A stretch of DNA of 64,000 nt from an uncultured Oscillospiraceae bacterium (GTDB lineage Bacteria > Bacillota > Clostridia > Oscillospirales > Oscillospiraceae). The stretch spans positions 42,718 through 106,717 of the forward strand of contig CAKTQV010000007.1 in the NCBI GenBank assembly GCA_934597255.1, given 5' to 3'. This document shows, in pieces, positions 1 to 8,124 of this stretch. The notes under the pieces were generated by a model, which saw only the letters and a list, made by a program, of their open reading frames with translations, was not told the DNA's origin and did no database searches. The position numbers were made by a program, and so were the translations under genes. Each line of letters opens with the position of its first letter. Position 1 is the stretch's first letter.

Positions 1-2
1 AC

Positions 3-3000
3 ACCACGTTTGATCTGGCAAAGCTCTCCACGCGCGACGCGGGCGAATCCACCTCCGACACCGGCGGCATCGCGGGCTATTCCTCCGGTATCCTCCGCGG
101 TTGCACGAACGAGGCGGTCGTCGGCTATCAGCACGTCGGCTACAACACCGGCGGCATCGCCGGGCGCAGCTGCGGCTTTTTGTCCAGCTGCGTCAACCGC
201 GGCACGGTGTACGGCCGCAAGGATGTCGGCGGCATCGTCGGCCAGATGGAGCCGTACATGGAGCTGAACGTGGAAAACAGCATGCTCGCCCGGATGCAGC
301 AGCAGCTTGACGAGCTCAACGAGCTCATCAACAAGGCGGCCGACGATGCGCAGGGCGGGGCCGGCGGCGTTTCGTCGCGCCTGAACAGCATGGCCGGCTA
401 CGTCGGAAACGCGGTCAGCGAGGCCGCGAACGTCAGCGTCACCATCGGCGGCAGCGGCCAGGCCGAGGGAAGCGCCGAGGGCGAGGGCGGTCTGGACGTC
501 AGCGTGGACGTGCCGCCGCTGGACGTCGACATCGACGGCGGTCATCTGGAAAGCGGCTCGGTCTCCGGCGGCTTTCAGATCGTCGCGGCGCCCGATCTCG
601 GCGGCCTTACGGCGGCCATCAACGGCATCGGCAGCCAGCTCAGCCTGCTCAACGGGGCCATCGTGGGAACGACGGGCGTCGTGGCCGACGATGTGCGCGC
701 CATCAACGACAAGTTCAACGAGCTGTCGAACACGATGTTCGACGCCATCTTCACCGTCGGCAGCGAGGACAGCGACATTCTGGTCGACACGTCGGGCGTG
801 GACATCGAGCTGGTCACGCTCGGCAAGGTGAGCTCGAGCACGAACACCGGCGCGGTCAGCGGCGACATCAACACCGGTGGCATCGCCGGCGCGATGGCTA
901 TCGAGTATGAATACGATCTGGAGGACGACGTGTCGTCCAACCTGTCTGCACAGTACAAGCGCGAATACGAGATGAAGGCCGTGCTCCAGAACTGCACGAA
1001 CAAGGGCGCCGTGACGGCGCGGCGCAGCTACGCCGGGGGCGTGGCCGGGCGCATGGATCTCGGCGTGCTGACCGGCTGCCGCGGCTTCGGCGATGTGACG
1101 AGCGAGAGCGGCGATTACGTCGGCGGCATCGCGGGGCTCACGAGCGCGACGGTACGCTCCTGCTGGTCGAAATGCACGCTCTCCGGCGGGAAATACATCG
1201 GCGGCGTCGTGGGCTCGGGCGTGTCCGAGTCGGTGACGGGCGCCGGCAGCACCGTCGCGGGCTGCGTCAGCATGGTGGCGATCGCGGACGGTTCGCAGTA
1301 TCTGGGCGCGGTCTCCGGCGCGGACGCGGGCGATTTTCTGGAAAACACCTTCGTGTCCGACACGCTGGCCGGCATCGACGGCGTCAGCGTCGCTGGCAAG
1401 GCCGAGCCGGTGACCTATGCGCAGCTGCGGGCCATGGAGCGCGTCCCCGCGGAGATGAAGCGTCTGTCGCTGCGCTTTGTCGCCGACGGCGAAACGCTTA
1501 AAACGCTGTCCGTCAATTACGGCGATTCCCTCGGCGCGGACGTGTATCCGGCGATACCGGCCCGGGAGGGCTATTACGCCGTGTGGGACCGGACGGAGCT
1601 GAACGACCTGCATTTTGACACGGTCGTAACGGCGGAGTACCGGGCCGAATTCCCCTCGGCCGCGTCCGGCGACACCCGCGGAGAGGATCGTCCCGTGCTC
1701 TTTTCCGAGGGCCGCTACACCGAGGAAGCGGAGCTGACGGTCGAGCGCGCCGGGGAAACGGCGGCGCTGGAGGATATCGACCGGGATTTTGCCCCGGCGG
1801 AGGAAAACGCGCTGACGGCGCGCGTGCCGTGGCTTTCGCGGCTGGAAAAGCCCGTGAGCGCCGTGCTGGAGGAGCAGCTTTGCATCCGCCTGCCGGACGA
1901 CGGCCTCGCGGAGCATACGCTCCACTATCTGCCGCCCGAGGGCCGTTCCGGCGAGCTTCGGATATACGAGCAGCAGGACGGCCGCTGGCGCCGGGTCAAA
2001 ACGGAGGAATTCGGCAGCTATGTGACGTTCACGGTCGCCGGCACGCAGGCGGAGATCGCGGCTGTGTCGGTGACGGTCGAGTGGTGGCTGTGGGCCATCC
2101 CGGCCGTGCTGGCTGCGGCGGCCGTCGTTCTGATCGTGCTGGCCGCGCGGCGGCACGCCCGCCGGCGGCGCGAGGAAAAGGCGCGGGCGCTGGAGGAACT
2201 GATGCGGCGCGGCCCGGCCCCCTCGCCGGAGACGGCGGACGGGGAGAACCCAGCTGAGGCCGGGGCCGAAGCGCCGGCCGGGATCGCCGCGCGCAGAAAA
2301 AAGCGGAAACGGATCCGCCTGTGCGTGATCCTTGGTGTTCTTGTGCTGGCGCTGGCCGCGGCGGCGGTCGTGCTTGTGCCGCGGGTCGTGGAAAAGATCG
2401 CGCCCTACCGCGCGCTGTCCGAGCTTGCGGCCGCGCCGCAGCTTTCCATGCAGATCGCGGTCGACGCCGAGATCGGCGGCGAGACGATCCATACCGACGT
2501 GCCGGTGTACACCGAGACGCAGGGCGAAACGCGCATCACCCGCGCCGAGCTTGAGTCCGTGCCGCTGTATTATTCCGGCGGCATGCTGATCCTGGAAAAC
2601 GGGAAGGCCTACGGCCTCGACGGCCTTTTCCCGGATTATTCCGCGCTCCTTGACGCCATCGCGGCGCTGTACCGGGAGACGGAGAGCACCGGCGGCGGCG
2701 TGCGTCTGGAGCTGGACGGCGAGCAGGCGCAGACGCTTCTGCACACGCTCTGCCCCGAGCTCGTGGAAAACGGCGCGTCGATCGACCGCGCCGGCATGGA
2801 AACGACGCTCAGCGGCGGCGAGGTGGAAAGCATCGCCGTGTCGGCCTCCGGGCGGACGGGGGACGAGGCGTTCTCGTTTGATGCCCGCATCGGGGATTTT
2901 GACCGGACGGCGGCGGAAACGCTGCCCGAGAAGGTGACGGCGGCCGCCGCGCGGGAGCGGACGGAGAAGCTGCCGGAGATAAGCGGCGACCTGTTCCGGC

Positions 3001-3590
3001 TGATCGCCGCCTGGTCGGAGCTGGACGGCCGCGAGACCACGGCGGCCACGCTCACGCTGGCGGTGGACTGCGGGCCGGTCGTGGTGCGCTCGTCGCTGGC
3101 GCTCGATTCCCGGCTCGTGGACGGCCGGCGGCTGTACTGCATCGGCAAAAACGGCTTGCGCCTTTACACGGACGGCAGCCGCGTCGTCGGGGAGAGCGGT
3201 CTGGGCGTAACGGCGGAGGAAAGCCAGCTTGCCGATTCGTCCCGCCTGCTGCAGGCGCTGTACCGCATCTGCCTGGACGCCGATATTCTCGCGTCGAGCA
3301 GCGGCGGCGAATACGTCTACACCGCCGCGATGAACGGCGACGGCGTGGCCGAGCTTCTGGAGATACTTTCGCCGGAGGCGGCGGCGCTGGATGCGGGCTT
3401 TTCCGGCGGCACGATCCGTCTGACGCTCGCGGACGGAAAGATCACGGACATTGCCGTGGACTGCACCGGCTCGATGAAGGTCGTGCTGGTCGAAACGGCG
3501 GTCTCGCTTTCGGCGGGCCTGCATTTCACGGATAAGGCCGTTTCGGACTTCCCGGCCGCCGCGGTCGAGGCGCTGACCCGCGCGGAATGA
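3..3590 (+). CDS. GLUG-repeat surface protein with two membrane segments, 5' truncated
   Basis: The reading frame is open from base 3, so the start lies outside the window; an internal ATG at 180 is not the real start. The first third has repeated GGIAG/GGVAG/GGIVG turns every 25-40 residues, typical of GLUG-type beta-solenoid surface proteins. Counting from the internal ATG, a membrane helix lies at about 634-657, followed by a basic Ala/Glu-rich linker of about 50 residues, and a second helix at about 711-735 preceded by KKRKR. The 400-residue C-terminal domain after that resembles no family I can name. With two helices, both large domains would lie outside the cell. The role is probably adhesion or cell-surface binding. 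A strong terminator follows. The GLUG call is firm; the function is inference. Confidence 0.75.
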   Translation, partial: TTFDLAKLSTRDAGESTSDTGGIAGYSSGILRGCTNEAVVGYQHVGYNTGGIAGRSCGFLSSCVNRGTVYGRKDVGGIVGQMEPYMELNVENSMLARMQQQLDELNELINKAADDAQGGAGGVSSRLNSMAGYVGNAVSEAANVSVTIGGSGQAEGSAEGEGGLDVSVDVPPLDVDIDGGHLESGSVSGGFQIVAAPDLGGLTAAINGIGSQLSLLNGAIVGTTGVVADDVRAINDKFNELSNTMFDAIFTVGSEDSDILVDTSGVDIELVTLGKVSSSTNTGAVSGDINTGGIAGAMAIEYEYDLEDDVSSNLSAQYKREYEMKAVLQNCTNKGAVTARRSYAGGVAGRMDLGVLTGCRGFGDVTSESGDYVGGIAGLTSATVRSCWSKCTLSGGKYIGGVVGSGVSESVTGAGSTVAGCVSMVAIADGSQYLGAVSGADAGDFLENTFVSDTLAGIDGVSVAGKAEPVTYAQLRAMERVPAEMKRLSLRFVADGETLKTLSVNYGDSLGADVYPAIPAREGYYAVWDRTELNDLHFDTVVTAEYRAEFPSAASGDTRGEDRPVLFSEGRYTEEAELTVERAGETAALEDIDRDFAPAEENALTARVPWLSRLEKPVSAVLEEQLCIRLPDDGLAEHTLHYLPPEGRSGELRIYEQQDGRWRRVKTEEFGSYVTFTVAGTQAEIAAVSVTVEWWLWAIPAVLAAAAVVLIVLAARRHARRRREEKARALEELMRRGPAPSPETADGENPAEAGAEAPAGIAARRKKRKRIRLCVILGVLVLALAAAAVVLVPRVVEKIAPYRALSELAAAPQLSMQIAVDAEIGGETIHTDVPVYTETQGETRITRAELESVPLYYSGGMLILENGKAYGLDGLFPDYSALLDAIAALYRETESTGGGVRLELDGEQAQTLLHTLCPELVENGASIDRAGMETTLSGGEVESIAVSASGRTGDEAFSFDARIGDFDRTAAETLPEKVTAAAARERTEKLPEISGDLFRLIAAWSELDGRETTAATLTLAVDCGPVVVRSSLALDSRLVDGRRLYCIGKNGLRLYTDGSRVVGESGLGVTAEESQLADSSRLLQALYRICLDADILASSSGGEYVYTAAMNGDGVAELLEILSPEAAALDAGFSGGTIRLTLADGKITDIAVDCTGSMKVVLVETAVSLSAGLHFTDKAVSDFPAAAVEALTRAE

Positions 3591-3630
3591 GCGCCCCGGC
3601 CGACGCCGGGCGATGAAAACACAATAGAAA

Positions 3631-3682
3631 AAGCGTCCTGTCCTTGACCGGCTTGCCGGTCGGACAGGGCGCTTTTTTGTTT
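3631..3682 (+). terminator. Rho-independent terminator of the GLUG protein gene
   Basis: A 13-bp stem (3631-3643 pairing with 3662-3674, one G-U pair) encloses a second small hairpin, and is followed by a T-rich run (TTTTTTGTTTTTT). Confidence 0.9.
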
Positions 3683-3705
3683 TTTATAAGAATGGGCGCG
3701 GGCGC

Positions 3706-4053
3706 TCAGCCGCCCCTGGCCGCGCCGTCAAAATAATCCGTGCACGCGTCGATCAGATCCTCCACGAGCCGGAGCTGATCGGGCGTGAGCCGCCGCATTT
3801 TCTCCGATATGAGAAACAGATCCTTGTCGATCACGTCGCCGGTGAGCAGATAATCCGCGCTCACGCCGAGCGCCTCGGATATCTTCATCAGATTCTCCGG
3901 CCGCATGGCCCGCTTGCCGGATTCGGCATAGGAGACGAACTGCGTCGTCACTTCGCCCTTTTCGGCCAGCGCCTCCTGCGTCAGACCGAGCTTTTTGCGG
4001 CGCTCCATGATGCGCCGGCCGGTTTCCAGCAGGCATATTTCCTTCTGCGCCAT
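3706..4053 (-). CDS. XRE-family transcriptional regulator (SinR-sized)
   Basis: A 115-residue DNA-binding protein. The N-terminal half is a lambda-repressor-type helix-turn-helix (residues about 13-67: GRRIMERRKKLGLTQ, then QFVSYAESGKR and ISEALGVSADYLL). The C-terminal 45 residues are helical and could serve for dimerisation. The start at 4053 is chosen because GGGGTGG lies just upstream; an earlier in-frame ATG at 4131 has no ribosome binding site and would overlap the promoter. The size is close to Bacillus subtilis SinR (111 aa), which represses tapA-sipW-tasA, and a sipW cluster lies 2 kb away. The XRE call is secure; the SinR-like role is inference from size and context. It may instead be the repressor of the small integrase element next to it. 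Confidence 0.85.
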   Translation of the reverse strand: MAQKEICLLETGRRIMERRKKLGLTQEALAEKGEVTTQFVSYAESGKRAMRPENLMKISEALGVSADYLLTGDVIDKDLFLISEKMRRLTPDQLRLVEDLIDACTDYFDGAARGG

Positions 4054-4106
4054 CTGCCCACCCCGTTTCTGTTGTTTAATTATATTCACAAATCGTGATG
4101 AGAATA

Positions 4107-4142
4107 AGCGCGTATTGTTGATTTTTGTCAACGATACGCGCT
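4107..4142. promoter_or_regulatory. 15-bp inverted repeat, probable operator of the XRE gene
   Basis: Arms 4107-4121 and 4128-4142 are complementary at 14 of 15 positions around a 6-base spacer. The core is TTGA-N6-TCAA. A minus-strand -35 box TTGACA (4131 to 4126) lies inside it, with a possible -10 about 18 bases on, so a protein bound here would block the XRE promoter. Autoregulation is inferred. Confidence 0.6.
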
Positions 4143-4162
4143 ATAATTATGGGCAGATATGG

Positions 4163-4196
4163 AAAAGCAGGAAACCGATGGCTGCCGGCTTCCTGC
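4163..4196 (-). terminator. Possible weak terminator downstream of the integrase
   Basis: On the minus strand GCAGGAAGCC pairs with GGTTTCCTGC (one mismatch) across a 10-base loop, then TTTTCC. The T-run is short. Confidence 0.4.
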
Positions 4197-4220
4197 AACT
4201 GGATAAATACGTTTCGCCTT

Positions 4221-4241
4221 TTTTCGTGGAGTTCGTCCCTC
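4221..4241 (-). repeat. 21-bp inverted repeat copy (left of integrase)
   Basis: The reverse complement of 4221-4241 is identical over all 21 bases to 5716-5736. Together the copies bracket the integrase gene in inverted orientation. This copy keeps the GGACGAA core, but its left flank no longer forms the hairpin seen in the right-hand copies. Confidence 0.85.
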
Positions 4242-4327
4242 TGTCAAAGGCCGCGGAATACGGGCCGGAACACGCGGCGCGGCCGGGCGTGCCCGCGCCC
4301 GCCGACACAAAAGTCTGACTGCGCAGC

Positions 4328-5443
4328 TCAGAAGCCCACCGCCGCCAGCTTGCTCATGTTGTCGCGCTTGAGCGCCATGGACGAATGGACATAGCGGTCA
4401 AGCGTGACGGTGGTGCTGGCGTGGCCGAGTATCTCCGAGAGCGACTTGATCTCAAAGCCGACCTCTACGGCGCGCGTGGCGAACGTGTGGCGCAGCGTGT
4501 GGAAATGAACGCCCTCCAGTCCGCAGTCGCGGACGTATTTGCCCAGCCGGTATTGCAGCGTGCGCGGCTCCATATAATCCTCCGTGCCGGTCAGGACATA
4601 GGCCGCCGCGTCTCCGGGAGCCATCCGGCGGCAAAGCGCGGCCGCGCCGTCCGTCAGCGGGATGGTGCGCGCCGAGGTGTCGCTCTTGGGCGGGCCGATC
4701 ACGATCCTAGTGCGCGCGCCGCCGGCCGCGTCCGTGTCGCGCAGGCGCTGCAGCGTGGCCGCGATGCGTATCGTTCCGTCCCGCAGGGAAACGCCGTCCC
4801 AGCGCAGCGCGCACAGCTCCCCGATGCGCATACCGGTGAACAGCGTCAGCAGCACGCCGAATTTGCAAGCGTCCATGTCCGCCAGAAGATACGAGACAAA
4901 GCGCTCCTGCTCCTCGCGCGAGAGCACGCGCATCTCCCTGCGGCTGCATTTGGGATAGCGGATCTCGACGGCGGGGAAAGCGCCGGGAAAGCACGCGGCG
5001 GTGTATTTCATGACCCCGTGCAGCACCACCAGAATGTCGTGCACCGTTTTTGGGGCCAGCTCCTCCTCGAACAGAAGCTCCCGCGAAAATTCGTCGATCA
5101 GCGCGCTGCTCAGCCCCAGCGGGAAGCAGCCGCCAAGCCGCGGCTTGATGTGCCGGGACAGCGCCGTGTCATATTTGATATAGGTGGCCTCCTTCACCTG
5201 CGGCCGGCGCGCGCGCAGCCACTCGTCGCAGTAAAACGCAAAGCGGCGGCGCGAGCCGGCAGCCGGCAGCGGCGCCCCGCTGGCCACGGCGGCCTTGAAC
5301 TTCGTGACCTTCTCCTTCGCCTCGCGGTACGTCCGCCCGTAGCAGAAGCCGTAGCGTATCTTGCCGGAAAGCTCGTAGCCCTTGACGTAGCGGGCCTCCC
5401 AGCGGCCGTCCTTCCTCTTGAAGATGTTTTCGCCTTTTGACAT
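4328..5443 (-). CDS. Tyrosine recombinase / phage-type integrase
   Basis: A 371-residue site-specific recombinase that cuts and rejoins DNA through a tyrosine. Residues about 5-60 form an AP2-like arm-binding domain (FKRKDGRWEARYVKG) and 70-155 the core-binding SAM-like domain. The catalytic set is visible: R206 in TGMRIGELCALRW, H315 and R318 in HTLRH, H341 in GHAS, and Y351 in DRYVH. The start at 5443 has AGGAGG 9 bases upstream; an in-frame ATG at 5584 lacks one. The gene lies between inverted 21-bp repeats, next to an XRE regulator. No conjugation or phage structural genes are nearby, so it is either a remnant of an element or a local DNA-inversion enzyme. Confidence 0.92.
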   Translation of the reverse strand: MSKGENIFKRKDGRWEARYVKGYELSGKIRYGFCYGRTYREAKEKVTKFKAAVASGAPLPAAGSRRRFAFYCDEWLRARRPQVKEATYIKYDTALSRHIKPRLGGCFPLGLSSALIDEFSRELLFEEELAPKTVHDILVVLHGVMKYTAACFPGAFPAVEIRYPKCSRREMRVLSREEQERFVSYLLADMDACKFGVLLTLFTGMRIGELCALRWDGVSLRDGTIRIAATLQRLRDTDAAGGARTRIVIGPPKSDTSARTIPLTDGAAALCRRMAPGDAAAYVLTGTEDYMEPRTLQYRLGKYVRDCGLEGVHFHTLRHTFATRAVEVGFEIKSLSEILGHASTTVTLDRYVHSSMALKRDNMSKLAAVGF

Positions 5444-5620
5444 TTTTCTTTGACCTCCTGAAATATAATGCAGTGGAAGCGGCGCGCTCGGCCGTTTCTG
5501 ACTGCCTGTTTGACTGCGCAAAGCTTCGGATTTGGGGGCTTTGGCTGGAAAAAGGCGGCGTTTGATGGTTACCGCTGCCAACAAAATCCCAAGATTTTCT
5601 TAAAAATCGCCAAAAACCTA

Positions 5621-5649
5621 TTGCATTTGGAAAAAGGTCATGCTATAAT
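5621..5649 (+). promoter_or_regulatory. Strong extended -10 promoter of the small RNA
   Basis: TTGCAT (5621-5626), a 17-base spacer, then TATAAT (5644-5649) with a TGC extension. Transcription would begin near 5656, directly before the structured RNA. Confidence 0.8.
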
Positions 5650-5670
5650 TTGGATGCGCCGCGGGAAAAC

Positions 5671-5735
5671 GGCGCTCATGGAGGGACGAACTCCATGAAA
5701 TGGCCGGCGCTCATGGAGGGACGAACTCCACGAAA
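5671..5735 (+). repeat. Pair of 30-bp direct repeats
   Basis: Copies at 5671-5700 and 5706-5735 begin GGCGCTCATGGAG and differ at one base (T/C). Each is itself a hairpin with a 7-base loop. The second copy contains the 21-bp element found inverted at 4221-4241. Confidence 0.9.
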
Positions 5736-5738
5736 ACG

Positions 5739-5769
5739 CGCTGCACGGCCTGTGGACAGCGCTTTTTGT
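5739..5769 (+). terminator. Terminator of the small RNA
   Basis: GCGCTG and CAGCGC pair across a 13-base loop and are followed by TTTTTGTTT. Confidence 0.7.
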
Positions 5770-5772
5770 TTC

Positions 5773-6002
5773 ATCCCCGTTCGGAAAGGGGAACGTCCGT
5801 TTTGATGATGGCAATTGATGGGAACTATAGATAAAAAATTTTTAGCGTTTTTTCCCTGTTTATTGACCTGCGTCAAGGAAATAAAATGGGGGATATGGTA
5901 ATATCTGAACGGGCAATTGGTTGGAACATTTTTCTTCTTCCGTTCCGGCCGGAGATCGGACAGCCCGGCGGCCCGCGCGGGCCGCGGAAAGAGAAACGAT
6001 AT
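5773..6002 (+). promoter_or_regulatory. Leader of the sipW cluster with a TTGA-N6-TCAA dyad
   Basis: This non-coding stretch holds a weak promoter candidate (TTGATG 5802-5807, 18 bases, TATAGA 5826-5831). A dyad TTGAC-CTGC-GTCAA lies at 5863-5876, about 25 bases after the expected start point. The same TTGA-N6-TCAA pattern forms the centre of the inverted repeat at the XRE promoter. It may be an operator; this is inference. Confidence 0.4.
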
Positions 6003-6569
6003 ATGAGCCGTTCGCTCAAGAAAGTCTGGAATATCGTCAGCAGCGTCCTTGTGGCGCTGGTCGTGCTGCTGGCGCTGCTGCTGGTCGGCGCGCGCGTGGT
6101 CGGTCTGCGCGTGTTCACGGTGCTGTCCGGCTCCATGGAGCCGACGTATCACACCGGCGCGCTGATCTATGTCAAGCCTGTGGCCGACCCGCTCGCCATC
6201 CCGGAGGGCACGGTCATCACCTTCATGCTCGACGAGGACACCATCGCCACCCACCGCGTCGTGGGCGTCGTCCCGGATGAGGACGATCCCGCCGTCGTTC
6301 GCTACCGCACCAAGGGCGACGCGAACGAAACGGAGGACGGCGGTCTTGTGCATTACAAAAACGTGATCGGCACGCCCGTGTTCTCCATCCCGTATCTGGG
6401 CTACGCTGCGGATTACATCCAGCACCCGCCCGGCTCTTACGTTGCGCTGTCCGGCGGCGCGATCTTGCTTCTGCTTGTGTTTCTGCCGGATATCTTCGCG
6501 CCGGAGGAAAAGGGCGAAAAGCCCCGCCGCCGCGCCCGCCATCCGGGCCGCCACGCCCGGCGTCCATGA
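6003..6569 (+). CDS. sipW: SipW-type signal peptidase I
   Basis: A 188-residue membrane serine peptidase (family S26) of the ER/archaeal type that cleaves signal peptides of a few dedicated substrates. The N-terminal helix is at about 10-33 and the C-terminal helix at about 147-162, with a basic tail. Catalytic Ser44 lies in LSGSMEP; His84 in THRVV replaces the lysine of the usual bacterial enzyme; KGDAN with Asp106 completes the site. The start at 6003 follows GGAAAGAGAAA; an upstream in-frame ATG at 5886 is less likely. It heads a co-directional run of five genes with SipW-type N-termini, so it should process them. The gene name follows the Bacillus usage for this subtype. Confidence 0.9.
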   Translation: MSRSLKKVWNIVSSVLVALVVLLALLLVGARVVGLRVFTVLSGSMEPTYHTGALIYVKPVADPLAIPEGTVITFMLDEDTIATHRVVGVVPDEDDPAVVRYRTKGDANETEDGGLVHYKNVIGTPVFSIPYLGYAADYIQHPPGSYVALSGGAILLLLVFLPDIFAPEEKGEKPRRRARHPGRHARRP

Positions 6570-6625
6570 GGGCAACGCCGCAACGGCTCCCTACATAAAC
6601 GCATCACTTTTTAGGAGGATTGTGC

Positions 6626-7363
6626 ATGAAAACGAAAAGCAAGGCCCTGCTCCTCACGCTCTGCGCGGTGCTGCTGGTGGCCGCCTCGGTGCTGGGCACC
6701 ATGGCGTATCTGACTTCCACGGATACGGTCGAAAACACCTTCACCGTCGGCAAGGTTGCGATCACGCTCGACGAAGCCAAGGTCGATGTGAACGGCGTTG
6801 CCGTGACACCTGCTGCGCGTGTGGAGGAAAACAGCTATAAGCTGATGCCCGGCCATACCTATACGAAGGACCCGACCGTCACGGTGAAGGCTGTCAGCGA
6901 GGCATCCTATGTCCGCCTGAAGGTCACCTTCAACAACGCGGCGGCGCTCATTGCGCTCTGCACCGATCCCGAGTTCGCGGAGGTCGACCTCACCGGCGTT
7001 GAAAATGCATTCCCTCTGATCCGCATGGTCAAGTTTGTTGAGGCCAACGCGGCCAAGTGGGACGGCATTATTCCCGACAACATGTTTGAGACGGAAGAGA
7101 TGCTGGCTAACGAAAAGTATTTTGCCTATGACGCGAAGAACGACACCCTGACCTACTATTTCTACTACAACGAAACCGTCGCTGCGCCTACGGCGGACGT
7201 CGTGCTGCCCACGCTGTTTGACAGCATCACGGTTCCCGATTGGGTGACCGGCGATCAGCTCGCCAAGCTCGAGGATTTCCAGATCACCGTCGTGGCCGAG
7301 GCCATTCAGGCGGACGGCTTCAAGACCGAGGCGGATGCTTGGAAGGCGTTTGACGCGCAGTAA
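6626..7363 (+). CDS. SipW-dependent exported protein 1 (TasA/camelysin-like)
   Basis: 245 residues. The N-terminus has a basic start, a hydrophobic stretch, and the motif LGTMAYLTSTDTVENTFTVG near residues 26-45, the hallmark of SipW-processed proteins. The mature part is a beta-rich, low-Cys domain with no catalytic motif I recognise. The start at 6626 has AGGAGG 7 bases upstream. It probably assembles on the surface as a fibre subunit, as TasA does, but sequence similarity to TasA beyond the export motif is not visible by eye. First of five such genes behind sipW. Confidence 0.8.
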   Translation: MKTKSKALLLTLCAVLLVAASVLGTMAYLTSTDTVENTFTVGKVAITLDEAKVDVNGVAVTPAARVEENSYKLMPGHTYTKDPTVTVKAVSEASYVRLKVTFNNAAALIALCTDPEFAEVDLTGVENAFPLIRMVKFVEANAAKWDGIIPDNMFETEEMLANEKYFAYDAKNDTLTYYFYYNETVAAPTADVVLPTLFDSITVPDWVTGDQLAKLEDFQITVVAEAIQADGFKTEADAWKAFDAQ

Positions 7364-7436
7364 TTCTGTTATATCCGGTTGATCCCCGAATATATACTGA
7401 TCCTCGCGAAATACCCGAGGAAAGGAGGAAAACAAC

Positions 7437-8054
7437 ATGAAGAAGAAAGCTTTTGCTCTGTTTCTGGCGCTGGCGCTGGTCGTCGGCGGCGTGGTCGGCG
7501 GCACGGTGGCCTGGCTGACGGCCAAGACCGACTCCGTTGTCAACACCTTCACCGTTGGTGATATCAATATCGAGCTGACGGAGACCTGGAATACCGACGC
7601 GAACAACGACGGCTATAACGACAGTTGGACGGCCAAGGCCGTTCCCGGCGTGGAGTATGCCAAGGACCCGAAGGTCACGGTCAAAGCCGGTTCCGAGGCC
7701 TGCTGGCTGTTCGTCAAGATTTCGGAGGAGCACAACACGATGACGGTCAATGGCGAAACGGTCAGAATTGCTGATTTTGCGATAGCAAACGGATGGACGG
7801 CGGTTACTGGTCATGCCGGGTACTACTATCGTGCGGTTACTGCCTCTGCTGATGATCAGCCGTTCAATGTTTTCACTGGCAAGACGGGTTTTGAAAATGG
7901 CTACGTCACGATCAACGAAAACGTGACCAAGGGACAGATTACGGCGGCCAACCAGCCCACCATCACCATTACGGCTGCGGCTGTTCAGCAGGAAGGCGTA
8001 AGTGCAACTGACGCATGGGGCAAGCTCCCTGCTGATTTTATCGCTAGCCCCTGA
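7437..8054 (+). CDS. SipW-dependent exported protein 2
   Basis: 205 residues. The N-terminal signal is hydrophobic and ends in GGTVAWLTAKTDSVVNTFTVG-type sequence, the SipW motif. The mature domain (TETWNTDANNDG onward) is Asn/Thr-rich and beta-predicted, with a C-terminal ITITAAAVQQEG strand that recurs in its paralogues as the ..A.AIQ.EG.. motif. The ribosome binding site is AAAGGAGGAAAACAAC before ATG. It probably shares a fold with the other four cluster proteins and polymerises or decorates the same structure. Confidence 0.8.
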   Translation: MKKKAFALFLALALVVGGVVGGTVAWLTAKTDSVVNTFTVGDINIELTETWNTDANNDGYNDSWTAKAVPGVEYAKDPKVTVKAGSEACWLFVKISEEHNTMTVNGETVRIADFAIANGWTAVTGHAGYYYRAVTASADDQPFNVFTGKTGFENGYVTINENVTKGQITAANQPTITITAAAVQQEGVSATDAWGKLPADFIASP

Positions 8055-8124
8055 CCCCTTTGTATGTAAGTCCGGCAGGGCCGGCATACATAACGAAACA
8101 AAATTTTGAAAGGAAACGAAAAGC

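Larger units (their letters stand above)
5656..5772 (+). ncRNA. Short structured RNA with twin identical-loop hairpins
   Basis: No credible reading frame. The predicted transcript has four stems in a row: GCGCCG/CGGCGC at its start, two hairpins with ATGGAG or TGGAG stems that each present the loop GGACGAA (within 5671-5700 and 5706-5735, 30-bp direct repeats differing at one base), and a terminal GCGCTG/CAGCGC stem followed by TTTTTGTTT. The promoter is at 5621-5649. Repeated GGA-containing loops resemble protein-sequestering RNAs such as CsrB/RsmY, but no target is known. Existence as an RNA is likely; function is unknown. Confidence 0.6.

Noticed and set aside
5671..5735. Twin ACGA-containing hairpins as a guanidine-II (mini-ykkC) riboswitch
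   Set aside because: The loops are 7 bases and not ACGR tetraloops closed by G-C pairs, the RNA ends in its own terminator, and no guanidine exporter or carboxylase gene follows.
4221..5736. attL/attR pair of an integrated element
   Set aside because: Integration yields direct repeats; these copies are inverted and lie only 1.5 kb apart with no cargo beyond the integrase. Not fully excluded, since further copies may exist outside the window.
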